Position numbers and translations under genes: made by a program | The notes under the pieces: model-generated | Databases searched by the model: none | Told to the model about the DNA's origin: nothing | What the model saw: the letters and a program-made list of their open reading frames with translations, nothing else | Shown here: positions 52,455-60,072 of the stretch, piece by piece | Layout of the letters: every line of letters begins with the position of its first letter | How positions within the stretch are numbered: the first letter of the stretch is position 1 | Assembly: GCF_900129195.1 (NCBI RefSeq) | Contig: NZ_FQUY01000001.1 | Location: 372,001-436,000, forward strand | DNA from: Desulforamulus putei DSM 12395 | GTDB lineage: Bacteria; Bacillota; Desulfotomaculia; Desulfotomaculales; Desulfotomaculaceae | DNA: 64,000 bases | Direction of reading: 5' to 3'

Positions 52455-53468
52455 GTGTCCGGATTATCCAGGCGAGAGTTTCTCAAACGTAGCCTAGCTA
52501 CGGGTATCGCAGGTGGCGCTGTTCTATATGGAGGTAACAAAACAGCTGGGGCCTCCACTAAATCTTTGACTGGTCCGGTAGGTACTCTTATTGATCTGAC
52601 AAAGTGTAACGGTTGTGCCGGTGAGAAGGTAGCTAAGTGTGTGAGTTCCTGCAGGCAGACGAACAAGGATAAGTACCCCTCCCCAGTACCCTCGGAACAA
52701 ATACCTTATTACTGGCCTAATAAAAAGAAAGAAGACTGGCAGGACAAAAAGGAAGTTACCACTCGCCTAACCCCCTATAACTGGATATTTGTACAAAAGG
52801 TAAAGGTCGAACATGAGGGTAAGCAGGTGGAAGTGGCTATTCCCAGGCGGTGTATGCATTGTGATAATCCGCCCTGTGCTAATTTATGTCCCTTTGGAGC
52901 ACAGGCGAAGACAGCTGAGGGTGTGACTTTGATCAACAAAGATCTATGCCTTGGTGGAGCAAAATGCCGTGATGTTTGCCCCTGGGGTATTCCTGCCCGT
53001 CAGGCGGGAGTTGGGTTGTACATGAAGATAGCACCAGAATATCTGGGTGCAGGTGTTATGTACAAATGCGACCTGTGTTATGACCGCATCAAAACCGGTG
53101 GCCAACCTGCCTGTGTGGAGGCTTGCCCTAATGGTGCAATATCCTTTGGAAGCAAAGCTGAAATGAAGAAACTGGCCCAACAGAGAGCTAAAGAAATTGG
53201 TGGTTTTATATACGGTGATAAAGAAAACGGAGGTACTTCTACCTTCTATGTGTCCCAAGTTCCCTTTGAAAAAATCCATGAAAAATTGAAGGAAAACAAG
53301 TCTAAGCAACCAAACCCAACGGCCCCGGGATATCCCTTAATGCCTGTTAAAGTAGGTAACTTCTTAGATACAGCCAACGGTATGGTACTCAGTATGCTGG
53401 TTGCTCCGGTAGCAGGTGCAGCACTGGCAGGTTTTACCGCTTATAAAAAAATGAAAGGTGATGAATAG
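52455..53468 (+). CDS. Tat-exported ferredoxin-like electron-transfer subunit with C-terminal membrane anchor
   Basis: A 337-residue protein. A Tat signal (SRREFLKRSLATGIAGGA) leads to four Cys clusters typical of FdhB/HybA/PsrB subunits: CNGCAGEKVAKCVSSC, CMHCDNPPCANLCPFG, CLGGAKCRDVCPWG, and CDLCYDRIKTGGQPACVEAC, enough for four [4Fe-4S]. A C-terminal hydrophobic helix (MVLSMLVAPVAGAALAGF) anchors it. It should carry electrons between the membrane cytochrome b encoded next and an extracytoplasmic partner. No molybdopterin catalytic subunit is adjacent. GTG start after AGGAGGG. Confidence 0.88.
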   Translation: MSGLSRREFLKRSLATGIAGGAVLYGGNKTAGASTKSLTGPVGTLIDLTKCNGCAGEKVAKCVSSCRQTNKDKYPSPVPSEQIPYYWPNKKKEDWQDKKEVTTRLTPYNWIFVQKVKVEHEGKQVEVAIPRRCMHCDNPPCANLCPFGAQAKTAEGVTLINKDLCLGGAKCRDVCPWGIPARQAGVGLYMKIAPEYLGAGVMYKCDLCYDRIKTGGQPACVEACPNGAISFGSKAEMKKLAQQRAKEIGGFIYGDKENGGTSTFYVSQVPFEKIHEKLKENKSKQPNPTAPGYPLMPVKVGNFLDTANGMVLSMLVAPVAGAALAGFTAYKKMKGDE

Positions 53469-53469
53469 C

Positions 53470-54225
53470 ATGGCTGAAAAAATTCTTCAGGGCGAGAATA
53501 AGGTAAAACGCCACGGTTTTTCAGTATTATTTGTGCACTGGACAGTTGCCATTTCCACATTCTTGCTTATTCTTAGCGGATTTGGACAAATGCCAATGTA
53601 CAAGCGCTATCATATAGCCGACCTGCCAGGCATGAGTTGGAGTGCGGATTATTCCGTCACCATTGTAATCCATTATATAGCTGCAGTAGCTTTAATTTTT
53701 GCAGTAGCCTATCACATTGTGTATCATGTGCTGAGAAAAGAATATGATGCCTTGCCGCGCAAGGGTGACTTAAAGGCATCCTATCAAATTATTAAAGCAA
53801 TGATTACCAAGGGACAGGAACCACCCAGTGATAAATACCTGGCAGAGCAAAGACTTGCTTACGCCTTTATCGGTGTTAATCTCTTATTAATTATCATTAC
53901 AGGTATAATTAAAGTATTGAAGAACCTACCGACCGTTGATTATTCCCCAACATTTTTAGTTTGGGTTAACAACCTGCATACATTAGCCAGTATGCTTCTG
54001 GTCTTTGGCATTGTGGGGCACCTGGCAGCCTTCCTCTTTAAGGAGAACAGAGCGCTGCTTCCAGGTATGTTCACCGGCAAGATAGACCTGGAGTATGTAA
54101 AACATCGTCATAGTCTCTGGTATAGTAAGCTTGCAAAACAAGAAAGTTCAAAAGGAAGTCGCTCCAACCTCACCTCTGGCCATGCCTGTCCGGAAAATTG
54201 TCACGCCGGAGGTAGGAATCAGTAA
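53470..54225 (+). CDS. Membrane cytochrome b (formate dehydrogenase gamma/b561-like)
   Basis: A 251-residue protein with four to five helices, haem-b type. Candidate ligands are His in LFVHWTVAIS, VIHYIAAVAL, VAYHIVYHVL, VNNLHTLASM and GIVGHLAAFLF. It probably exchanges electrons with menaquinone and the ferredoxin encoded immediately upstream. The ATG at 53470 follows AAAGGTGA and lies one base past the ferredoxin stop codon; an overlapping in-frame ATG at 53458 is less likely. The tail has CPENCHAGG, an unusual Cys/His end. Confidence 0.85.
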   Translation: MAEKILQGENKVKRHGFSVLFVHWTVAISTFLLILSGFGQMPMYKRYHIADLPGMSWSADYSVTIVIHYIAAVALIFAVAYHIVYHVLRKEYDALPRKGDLKASYQIIKAMITKGQEPPSDKYLAEQRLAYAFIGVNLLLIIITGIIKVLKNLPTVDYSPTFLVWVNNLHTLASMLLVFGIVGHLAAFLFKENRALLPGMFTGKIDLEYVKHRHSLWYSKLAKQESSKGSRSNLTSGHACPENCHAGGRNQ

Positions 54226-54260
54226 GGAAAAGTTATTATGACCGTTTTTGCTGTACAAGT

Positions 54261-54300
54261 AAAGAAACCCAGGCAATCGAAAATTGCCTGGGTTTCTTTC
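54261..54300. terminator. Bidirectional terminator
   Basis: AAAGAAACCCAGGCAA pairs perfectly with TTGCCTGGGTTTCTTT around seven bases. Confidence 0.9.
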
Positions 54301-54314
54301 ATATTTCTCAAAAG

Positions 54315-54446
54315 TTATAACAAGCTCTTGCCGTTTCTTAAAATGACTTCCATGATGGCTGTGGTATCCAGGGTAATGTTGGGAACGACCCATAGTGCCA
54401 GTAACACGATGGCCATTGATAAAACTGCTATTAATATTTTTCTCAT
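54315..54446 (-). CDS. Small single-TM protein, unknown
   Basis: A 43-residue frame starting MRKILIAVLSMAIVLLALWV and ending TAIMEVILRNGKSLL: a signal-anchor-like helix and a short extracellular tail. The ribosome-binding site is weak (AGAGGA, about 13 bases away). It is convergent to the cytochrome b operon and uses the same terminator. Confidence 0.45.
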   Translation of the reverse strand: MRKILIAVLSMAIVLLALWVVPNITLDTTAIMEVILRNGKSLL

Positions 54447-54774
54447 TTTATAACTTCATTCCTCTCTTCCGGCACACCATTTAGTCACAATTATAGAGCC
54501 TAAATATTAAAAATCCAGGAAACAAACATTAAAAATTTATACTTTTATATATAGGACGTCATATAATGCTTTTTGTAACATATTTTTTAAATTCGTACAA
54601 TAACAAAGTAAAACAGTTAGAATTTTCCTTTTATTATAAACCATGATTTCATGGAAAAATATCAACCAGAAGACATATTTCAAGGGACTTTTGTCCCAAT
54701 TTTTACCCCGCAGGGGATATCCAAGCTACACAACTCGACTTGAATTGTACATCATTTACAAAGAGGTGTAGTGT
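54447..54774. other. AT-rich intergenic region
   Basis: I see no gene or strong structure in this stretch; it probably holds the promoters of the two flanking small membrane genes. Confidence 0.4.
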
Positions 54775-54870
54775 ATGATAAGACTAGGAGACTTCTTGTA
54801 TCTTCTCATTATCGGTAGTGTCTTATTGTTCTTGCTGGCCCTTCTTGCAACCAAGATAAAAATACGATAA
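54775..54870 (+). CDS. 31-residue membrane peptide, unknown
   Basis: The frame MIRLGDFLYLLIIGSVLLF...ATKIKIR is one hydrophobic helix with a basic C-end. AAGAGGTG lies at good distance from the ATG. No homologue is recognised. Confidence 0.45.
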   Translation: MIRLGDFLYLLIIGSVLLFLLALLATKIKIR

Positions 54871-54889
54871 GAGGTGACTTAAGCCCGGT

Positions 54890-55140
54890 ACCCAAAAGAA
54901 GCAGTACATTGACCAACAGACCCTGGTTCAACCCCTGGTTTCTTACAGTAGCTTACTGGCAGATCCCCAGGCAACCATAAAAATCATGAACCGGGCCTTT
55001 AATTCTGCCTTGTCTAAAAAGATGGCAGCCCACATCACCGTACCCATGGATGTATTTAATTTACCCTGTGACCTTGCAGTACGTCCTACCGAGCCTTACT
55101 TGTTTACCATGCCCAGCTCGGAGGATGCTGTTATTCAGGG
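54890..55140 (+). pseudogene. Inverted internal fragment of a thiamine-diphosphate enzyme gene
   Basis: The plus strand reads QTLVQPLVSYSSLLADPQAT, then KMAAHITVPMDVFNLPCDL and RPTEPYLFTMPSSEDAV. This looks like residues ~110-200 of a pyruvate-oxidase/acetolactate-synthase-like TPP enzyme. It has no start. The N-terminal part of such a gene lies next to it on the opposite strand (55141-55385), so the gene was broken by inversion. Confidence 0.6.
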
Positions 55141-55385
55141 GGCCATGGAACCATACCAGGTCCCGTTGTACCAATGCATACCGCCACTTCGCCGGTTAAT
55201 TTGGCATGGGCGGAAGCCATCAAGGCAGCGGTTTCCTCATGGCATACCGCATAGATTTTAACTGCCTGCTGGCGGGCCAGGGCATCTAACAGATAAAAAA
55301 TACCATCGCCCACCACGCCAAAAACAAGCTTTACTCACCAGCTTGCCAGTTGATCCAGCATGACCTGGGCCACTGTTTTGAACAT
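55141..55385 (-). pseudogene. N-terminal fragment of a thiamine-diphosphate enzyme gene
   Basis: From an ATG at 55385 behind GGGGAGG: MFKTVAQVMLDQLASW, a TGA where relatives have Gly, then VKLVFGVVGDGIFYLLDAL, with the catalytic-type Glu in CHEETAALMASAHAKLTG. The frame is lost after GTTGPG near 55150. This is the PYR domain start of a pyruvate-oxidase-like enzyme, inactivated by nonsense mutation and rearrangement. Confidence 0.7.
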
Positions 55386-55546
55386 GATCTAACCTCCCCT
55401 CTAAGTTATTTTAATTTTTACCAAAACCAGACGGCTCATACAGAAAACCGGTTGTACATTTACCTCAACTACATAATGAATTGCTTTTCGTACTGGGACC
55501 GGCACACAAAAAGGCACCACCCGAAGTGGTGCCCTTGTTCATAATA

Positions 55547-57184
55547 TTATCGTTTTTTCCCTTTCCTGGCCCATTCCATTTCCCGCAGTTGAACCCTGCG
55601 GATCTTACCGCTTACGGTTTTGGGCAGAGAATCAACAAATTCGATTTCTCTGGGGTATTTATAGGGGGCGGTGACTTTCTTGACGTGCTCCTGCAAGTCC
55701 TTTACCAACTGGGGTGAAGGTTGATAGCCCTCTGTGAGCACCACAAAGGCCTTGACAATTTCCCCCCGTAAATCATCTGGACTTGCTACCACCGCAGATT
55801 CTGCCACGGCCTCATGCTCAATTAAAGCGCTTTCCACCTCGAAGGGCCCGATACGGTAACCGGAGGCCAGGATCACATCGTCGGCGCGGCCCACAAACCA
55901 GAAATACCCGTCTTCGTCTTTTACGGCCCGATCGCCGGTAATATACCAGTCGCCCCGGAAACAACGCCGGGTCCTCTCGGGTTCCTGCCAGTATTCTTTA
56001 AACAGTCCCGCCGGCCGTTCCGGAACAACCCTGATGGCAATATCTCCCTCCTTACCGGGAGGTAAAATATTGCCGTCATCGTCAATGACCTCCACATCAA
56101 AGCCGGGCGCCGGCTTACCCATGGAGCCGGGTTTCACGGGTACACAGGGGAAGTTGCCGATGACCAGAACCGTTTCAGTCTGTCCATAACCATCCCGGAT
56201 GGTTAAACCGGTGGCTTCCTTCCATGTTTCAATAACCTCGGGGTTCAGCGGCTCCCCTGCCCCGGTACAGCTTCTCAGGGCGGGAAATTTATACTGGGAT
56301 AAGTCTTCTAACACCAGCATACGATAATTGGTGGGCGCTCCGCAAAAGGTGGTAATGGGGTACTTTTGCAGAACCTCCAGACAGCGCTTGGTGTTAAAGC
56401 GGCTCTCATGATAGACAAACAGTGCCGCTCCCTGGTGCCAGGGGCCGAAAAGGCTGCTCCAGGCCGCTTTGCCCCAACCGGTATCAGATAAATTCCAGTG
56501 CAGGTCATCCGGGGTAAGATCCAGCCAGTACCTGCCGGTGACCATATGGGCATAAGGATAACTGGCATGGGTATGCAAAGTCATTTTGGGGTTGCCGGTG
56601 GTGCCGGAAGTAAAGAATAAAATGGCTCCATCTGTACTTTTTGTCTTTACGGTAGCAAAGTCCCCAGGGTACTTTTCTATTTCGGTCTGATAATGCAGCC
56701 AACCTTCCCTGGGTTCCCCCACTACCACTTTCAGTTTGACAGTGGGCAGGCTGTCTTTAATTTCATCCACTTTAGCTGCGGTTTTTTCATCTGTAATAAG
56801 GGCAATCGCCCGGGCTGTTTTTATCCGGTAGGACAGGTCTTTGGACGTCAATTGAATGGTGCCGGGACTTACAATGGCGCCCACCCGCAGACAGGCCAGG
56901 AAGGATTCCCACCACTCTATGTATCGGGGCATGATCAGAATGACCACATCCCCAGCCTTAACACCCTTTTCCACCAGCAGGTTGGCCAACCGGCTGGAAC
57001 GTTCCTTAAAATCCTTAAAAGTACGTTTAATCTCCCGGTCATGTTCATCTACCCAGAGCATGGCAAGTTTGTCCGGGTTCTGGGCCCATTTATCCACCAC
57101 ATCGGCGGCAAAGTTAAAAAACTCGGGAACATTCCATTGAAAATTTTGTCGTTCCTTTTCATAATCTGTCATATTGCTAACCAT
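55547..57184 (-). CDS. Acyl-CoA synthetase (AMP-forming, medium-chain/acetate-type)
   Basis: A 545-residue adenylate-forming ligase. P-loop ILFFTSGTTGNPKMT near 195, A5 motif DGYGQTETV near 340, hinge GDRAVKDEDGYFWFVGRADD and the catalytic Lys in PKTVSGKIRR near the end are all intact. It activates a carboxylic acid with ATP to acyl-AMP and then acyl-CoA; chain length cannot be fixed by eye, but it is closer to ACSM-type medium-chain synthetases than to Acs. GGAGGGAG lies ten bases before the ATG. Confidence 0.9.
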   Translation of the reverse strand: MVSNMTDYEKERQNFQWNVPEFFNFAADVVDKWAQNPDKLAMLWVDEHDREIKRTFKDFKERSSRLANLLVEKGVKAGDVVILIMPRYIEWWESFLACLRVGAIVSPGTIQLTSKDLSYRIKTARAIALITDEKTAAKVDEIKDSLPTVKLKVVVGEPREGWLHYQTEIEKYPGDFATVKTKSTDGAILFFTSGTTGNPKMTLHTHASYPYAHMVTGRYWLDLTPDDLHWNLSDTGWGKAAWSSLFGPWHQGAALFVYHESRFNTKRCLEVLQKYPITTFCGAPTNYRMLVLEDLSQYKFPALRSCTGAGEPLNPEVIETWKEATGLTIRDGYGQTETVLVIGNFPCVPVKPGSMGKPAPGFDVEVIDDDGNILPPGKEGDIAIRVVPERPAGLFKEYWQEPERTRRCFRGDWYITGDRAVKDEDGYFWFVGRADDVILASGYRIGPFEVESALIEHEAVAESAVVASPDDLRGEIVKAFVVLTEGYQPSPQLVKDLQEHVKKVTAPYKYPREIEFVDSLPKTVSGKIRRVQLREMEWARKGKKR

Positions 57185-57328
57185 CCTATACCTACTCCCT
57201 CCATTTTTCTGTAGCCAATAAATGCTTGGTCTTGCTTAATGCGGGGTACCCCAAACCTGTTTTTCAAATTTACTGATTAATTATGAAATTTATTATATCA
57301 GATTATGTCAAGGATATGGACAAATTTT

Positions 57329-57349
57329 AGGGTCCTTTTTAGGGACCCT
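57329..57349 (-). terminator. Hairpin terminator-like element
   Basis: AGGGTCC-N6-GGGACCCT lies after the glycan-gene remnants and upstream of the synthetase; the minus strand continues AAAATTTG, so termination strength is uncertain. Confidence 0.5.
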
Positions 57350-57371
57350 GGCAAATTTTCTTTAATTTTTA

Positions 57372-57640
57372 TGTAGAGTTTTGCGAAACCAAATGAAAGA
57401 CAATGTCCGGCTGAAAGCGCCGGATTTCCTGATGAAGAGTTGTGTAATCCAGGATGTCGACAGTCAAAAATGTTATATCGTCATGGTCCGGCGTGTGCGA
57501 TCCCTTGCTCCTGATGATTGCCAGGATCTCAACCTCTTCGGCCTTCAAGCGACGGATCAGATGGGAGCCGATGAAGCCACCGGCTCCGGTTATCAGCGCT
57601 CGTTTCTTCTTTACCCCAAGTCTTTCACTCCCTCAAGGTA
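57372..57640 (-). pseudogene. N-terminal fragment of an NAD-dependent sugar epimerase/dehydratase
   Basis: The minus strand reads VKKKRALITGAGGFIGSHLI (Rossmann GxxGxxG), then RSKGSHTPDHDDITFLTVDI and RRFQPDIVFHLVSQNS. It ends about 85 residues in, so the catalytic YxxxK half is missing. Confidence 0.7.
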
Positions 57641-57789
57641 CTGACGGTACCAGGCCAGGGTTTTCGTCAATCCCTGCTCCAACTCCCACCGGGGAAGCCA
57701 CTGCAAAATCGTCCTGGCTTTGCTGCTGTCACTGTATTGATGCTGGATTTCACCGTCCGGGAATGCAGTGACTTTAGGGAATAAAAGTT
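57611..57789 (-). pseudogene. C-terminal fragment of a GDP-mannose-dehydratase-like epimerase
   Basis: The minus strand reads PDGEIQHQYSDSSKARTILQ, then LPRWELEQGLTKTLAWYRQY and ends at a TAA at 57611. This is the characteristic substrate-domain end of extended SDR sugar epimerases. It abuts the N-terminal fragment of a second epimerase gene, so two tandem genes once lay here. Confidence 0.7.
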
Positions 57790-57993
57790 CATCTGCCGGG
57801 ATAAACCGGTCAAGGTTTTGAGTCCTTTCCAGTAGGCAATCCAGGCTGCCGGCAGGATGAGGGCGGAGATCAAACAGCCAGTGATCAGAACTTTAAAGTG
57901 TTTTTTCATCATCAACCACAGAGCAAAAAACGGTATGAACAGTACTGGCGTGTACTTGACTAAACCATTTGTTAGCCAACAATAAGTAACCAA
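57790..57993 (-). pseudogene. Fragment of a polytopic membrane glycosyltransferase-like gene
   Basis: LTNGLVKYTPVLFIPFFALW followed by further hydrophobic helices (FKVLITGCLISALILPAAW) resembles GT87/DUF2029-type membrane mannosyltransferases. It is fused out of frame to the epimerase C-terminus near 57790, marking a deletion junction. Confidence 0.5.
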
Positions 57994-58215
57994 TCATTAC
58001 CGCGCTGCCAAAGACGTCAAGGCTTTCTATCCCGGCCGCGTCGCCGTGGCCCCGAAATTTAACTGTTCTGTATGAACCCCTGACAAGTCTCGCCAGGCTT
58101 TCCCCGTAAAAGACAATTATTCCTGTTTCATGATTTTTTCCGGTTTGCCAAGAAGGATTTGGTCACCTGTGGTCGAATAAACTACATAATATGTAAAAAT
58201 TGGAAGGTGACCTTC

Positions 58216-58905
58216 ATGAGTGACGCCGTCAGTATCAAAGGAACCAGGCACGGCCTGTTAATCCTGGTTGACCAGGAGCGGGATTTTGAGGAAATTAAGC
58301 AAAATTTATATAAAAAGATGGAGGCCGCCCGGGGATTCTTTAAAGGGGCCAAGTTTGCCTTTTACCAGGAACCGGTGGAAAATGAGCAAAGACGGGTGCT
58401 GGAAGAAATCTGCCTGCAATACGGGCTTATCCACCAACCTGAAATTAAAGCAAAGGTCGACAGCACAACAGCTGCCGGTCCCGCCGTCGAAAAGCAGGCA
58501 GCAAACCAACCGGAACAAATGCAACAGGCCGCCGCTAAAACCAAATCAGATACTCTTCTGGTGAAAAGGAGCCTGCGTTCCGGACAGCAGATTAACTATC
58601 CCGGCCATGTAGTTGTCCTGGGTGACATTCACGCCGGCGCTGAAGTGGTGGCCTACGGCAATGTTCTGGTCATGGGCTGCTGCCGCGGCGTAGTCCATGC
58701 CGGGGCCAACGGTGATCGGAACGCCCGGGTGGTGGCCCACCGCCTCTCCCCCGCCCAGCTAAGAATCGGTACATCTATCGCCTGTGCCCCGCCTGATGCC
58801 CAAACCCAGGCAAACTACCCGGAAATTGCTTATCTTTCGGACGACGGCCAAATCATCGTAGAGTCCTACAACAGCAGCCGCCCCGCCGGACGCCATACCA
58901 CTTAA
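58216..58905 (+). CDS. minC: Septum-site determining protein MinC-like
   Basis: A 229-residue FtsZ-assembly inhibitor. The N-terminal domain (VSIKGTRHGLLILVDQERDF) precedes an Ala/Gln-rich linker and the C-terminal beta-helix domain with the MinC hallmark RSLRSGQQINYPGHVVVLGD and AHRLSPAQLRIG. No minD or minE is adjacent, which is unusual. ATG 58216 follows GGAAGGTGA. The final residues (SSRPAGRHTT) are a non-conserved tail. Confidence 0.85.
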   Translation: MSDAVSIKGTRHGLLILVDQERDFEEIKQNLYKKMEAARGFFKGAKFAFYQEPVENEQRRVLEEICLQYGLIHQPEIKAKVDSTTAAGPAVEKQAANQPEQMQQAAAKTKSDTLLVKRSLRSGQQINYPGHVVVLGDIHAGAEVVAYGNVLVMGCCRGVVHAGANGDRNARVVAHRLSPAQLRIGTSIACAPPDAQTQANYPEIAYLSDDGQIIVESYNSSRPAGRHTT

Positions 58906-58915
58906 GAAAATAAAG

Positions 58916-58954
58916 AACCCGGAACTCCTGAGATTTCTCAGCAGTTCCGGGTTT
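58916..58954 (+). terminator. Intrinsic terminator after minC
   Basis: AACCCGGAACT pairs with AGTTCCGGGTT, with an inner CTGAG/CTCAG helix. Confidence 0.85.
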
Positions 58955-58956
58955 CA

Positions 58957-59256
58957 GATTAATTGTCTTTAAAAATTTGTAGGTTGTATACATATTCTTT
59001 ATTTCTAATAGACCCGAATAAAGTCTCATCTGTTGTCCTAAATTCTCACAAACATCAGACTGTCTGGAAATGATTTCAGCCACTGCCAGGCATCATACAA
59101 AGCAGGCAGTTTCTCCTTTTACATCAATATGCTAGCAGCACGTACGAGTCAAACTTTTCTTTATAATTAATCCTAAATTCATCGCACCATATGGTCGTCA
59201 ATTAGTTTTATCTACCGTTGGGCTGCTGCACACATCAAACATGCGGTGCATACTAA
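58957..59256. other. Intergenic region with no recognised feature
   Basis: I see no coding potential; the minus-strand frame at 58853-59083 is antisense to the end of minC and its terminator. Confidence 0.4.
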
Positions 59257-59344
59257 GACTCAAGAGAACCGTCCCCGTGATTCAGATGAGAGAACCGTCC
59301 CCGTGATTCACCAGACTCAAGAGAACCGTCCCCATGATTCACCC
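59257..59344. repeat. Three REP-like copies of GAGAACCGTCCCCGTGATTCA
   Basis: The unit AGAGAACCGTCCCC(G/A)TGATTCA occurs three times in 88 bases, two copies preceded by GACTCA. The complement GGGGACGGTTCTC is a familiar end sequence of REP-type elements mobilised by TnpA(REP) Y1 transposases in Firmicutes. No transposase is present here. Confidence 0.75.
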
Positions 59345-59353
59345 ATTAAGACG

Positions 59354-59893
59354 TTACTCCTTTAACATATTATAGGCTGCCAGCAGCCCCGCAATGGTCT
59401 TGCCGTCTCTGATTTTGCCGTTGTATATCATCGCAATGGCATCCTGCAGGGGAACCGCCTCCACCTGAACAAACTCGTCTTCATCGGGGCTTTGCTCACC
59501 GGGGGTAAGGTCTCGGGCCAGGAACACGTGCATCAGCTCATTGGTAAAGCCCGGGGTGGTATAAAACTCGCATATTTTCTCCAGGGAACCGGCGGTATAG
59601 CCGGTTTCTTCCTGCAGTTCCCGGCGGGCGCATGCCACGGGGTTTTCCCGGGGATCCATTTTGCCGGCGGGGGCTTCCAGTAAGACCTCTGACACCGGGT
59701 AGCGGTACTGGGTGACCAGCAGGACCTTCTTGTCCTCGGTGACGGCCACGATGGTTACCGCCTCGGAAAATTCAACCACCTCTCTGCCGCTTTCTTTACC
59801 GTTGGGCAGCAGCACCTGATCTACCCGCAGGTTTAAAATCCTTCCTTCATAAACTCTTTTCGAGGACAGGGTTTTTTCCCGTAAATCTTTCAT
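59354..59893 (-). CDS. NUDIX hydrolase, ADP-ribose pyrophosphatase type
   Basis: A 179-residue Mg-dependent enzyme splitting ADP-ribose into AMP and ribose-5-phosphate. The Nudix box lies near residues 75-97 (APAGKMDPRENP, then RELQEETGY). The N-terminal strand YEGRILNLRVDQVLLPNG and a Pro about 16 residues after the box (TTPGFTNE) fit the ADPRase subgroup. AGGAGG precedes the ATG. Confidence 0.9.
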   Translation of the reverse strand: MKDLREKTLSSKRVYEGRILNLRVDQVLLPNGKESGREVVEFSEAVTIVAVTEDKKVLLVTQYRYPVSEVLLEAPAGKMDPRENPVACARRELQEETGYTAGSLEKICEFYTTPGFTNELMHVFLARDLTPGEQSPDEDEFVQVEAVPLQDAIAMIYNGKIRDGKTIAGLLAAYNMLKE

Positions 59894-60072
59894 TCATTCA
59901 GCCTCCTGTTTCGTTGTGTATTCTTCCATTTATTCCCTTCGTATCTGTCAGATTCCTGCCGGGTTTTTGAAGTTCGTGTTCAAATGTTTGTATGAAAGTT
60001 GGCCTACTTTATGAAGGAGTTTCATAGAATATGTAGAAATAATTTCCTGTCAGTAGTTAAGGAGGGCATGTA

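Noticed and set aside
55141-55385. In-frame TGA in the TPP-enzyme fragment as selenocysteine
   Set aside because: The TGA replaces a Gly position and not a Cys, there is no SECIS-like hairpin at the right distance, and the gene is broken anyway.
57243-57252. GGGGTACCCC palindrome before the acyl-CoA synthetase as a CsoR-type operator
   Set aside because: It lacks the flanking AT/TA and the spacer of CsoR/CstR sites; too short to support.
59257-59344. Possible CRISPR array from the ~21-bp repeat
   Set aside because: Only three copies, with spacers of about 8-9 bases that are not unique protospacer-like sequence; a REP-like explanation fits better.
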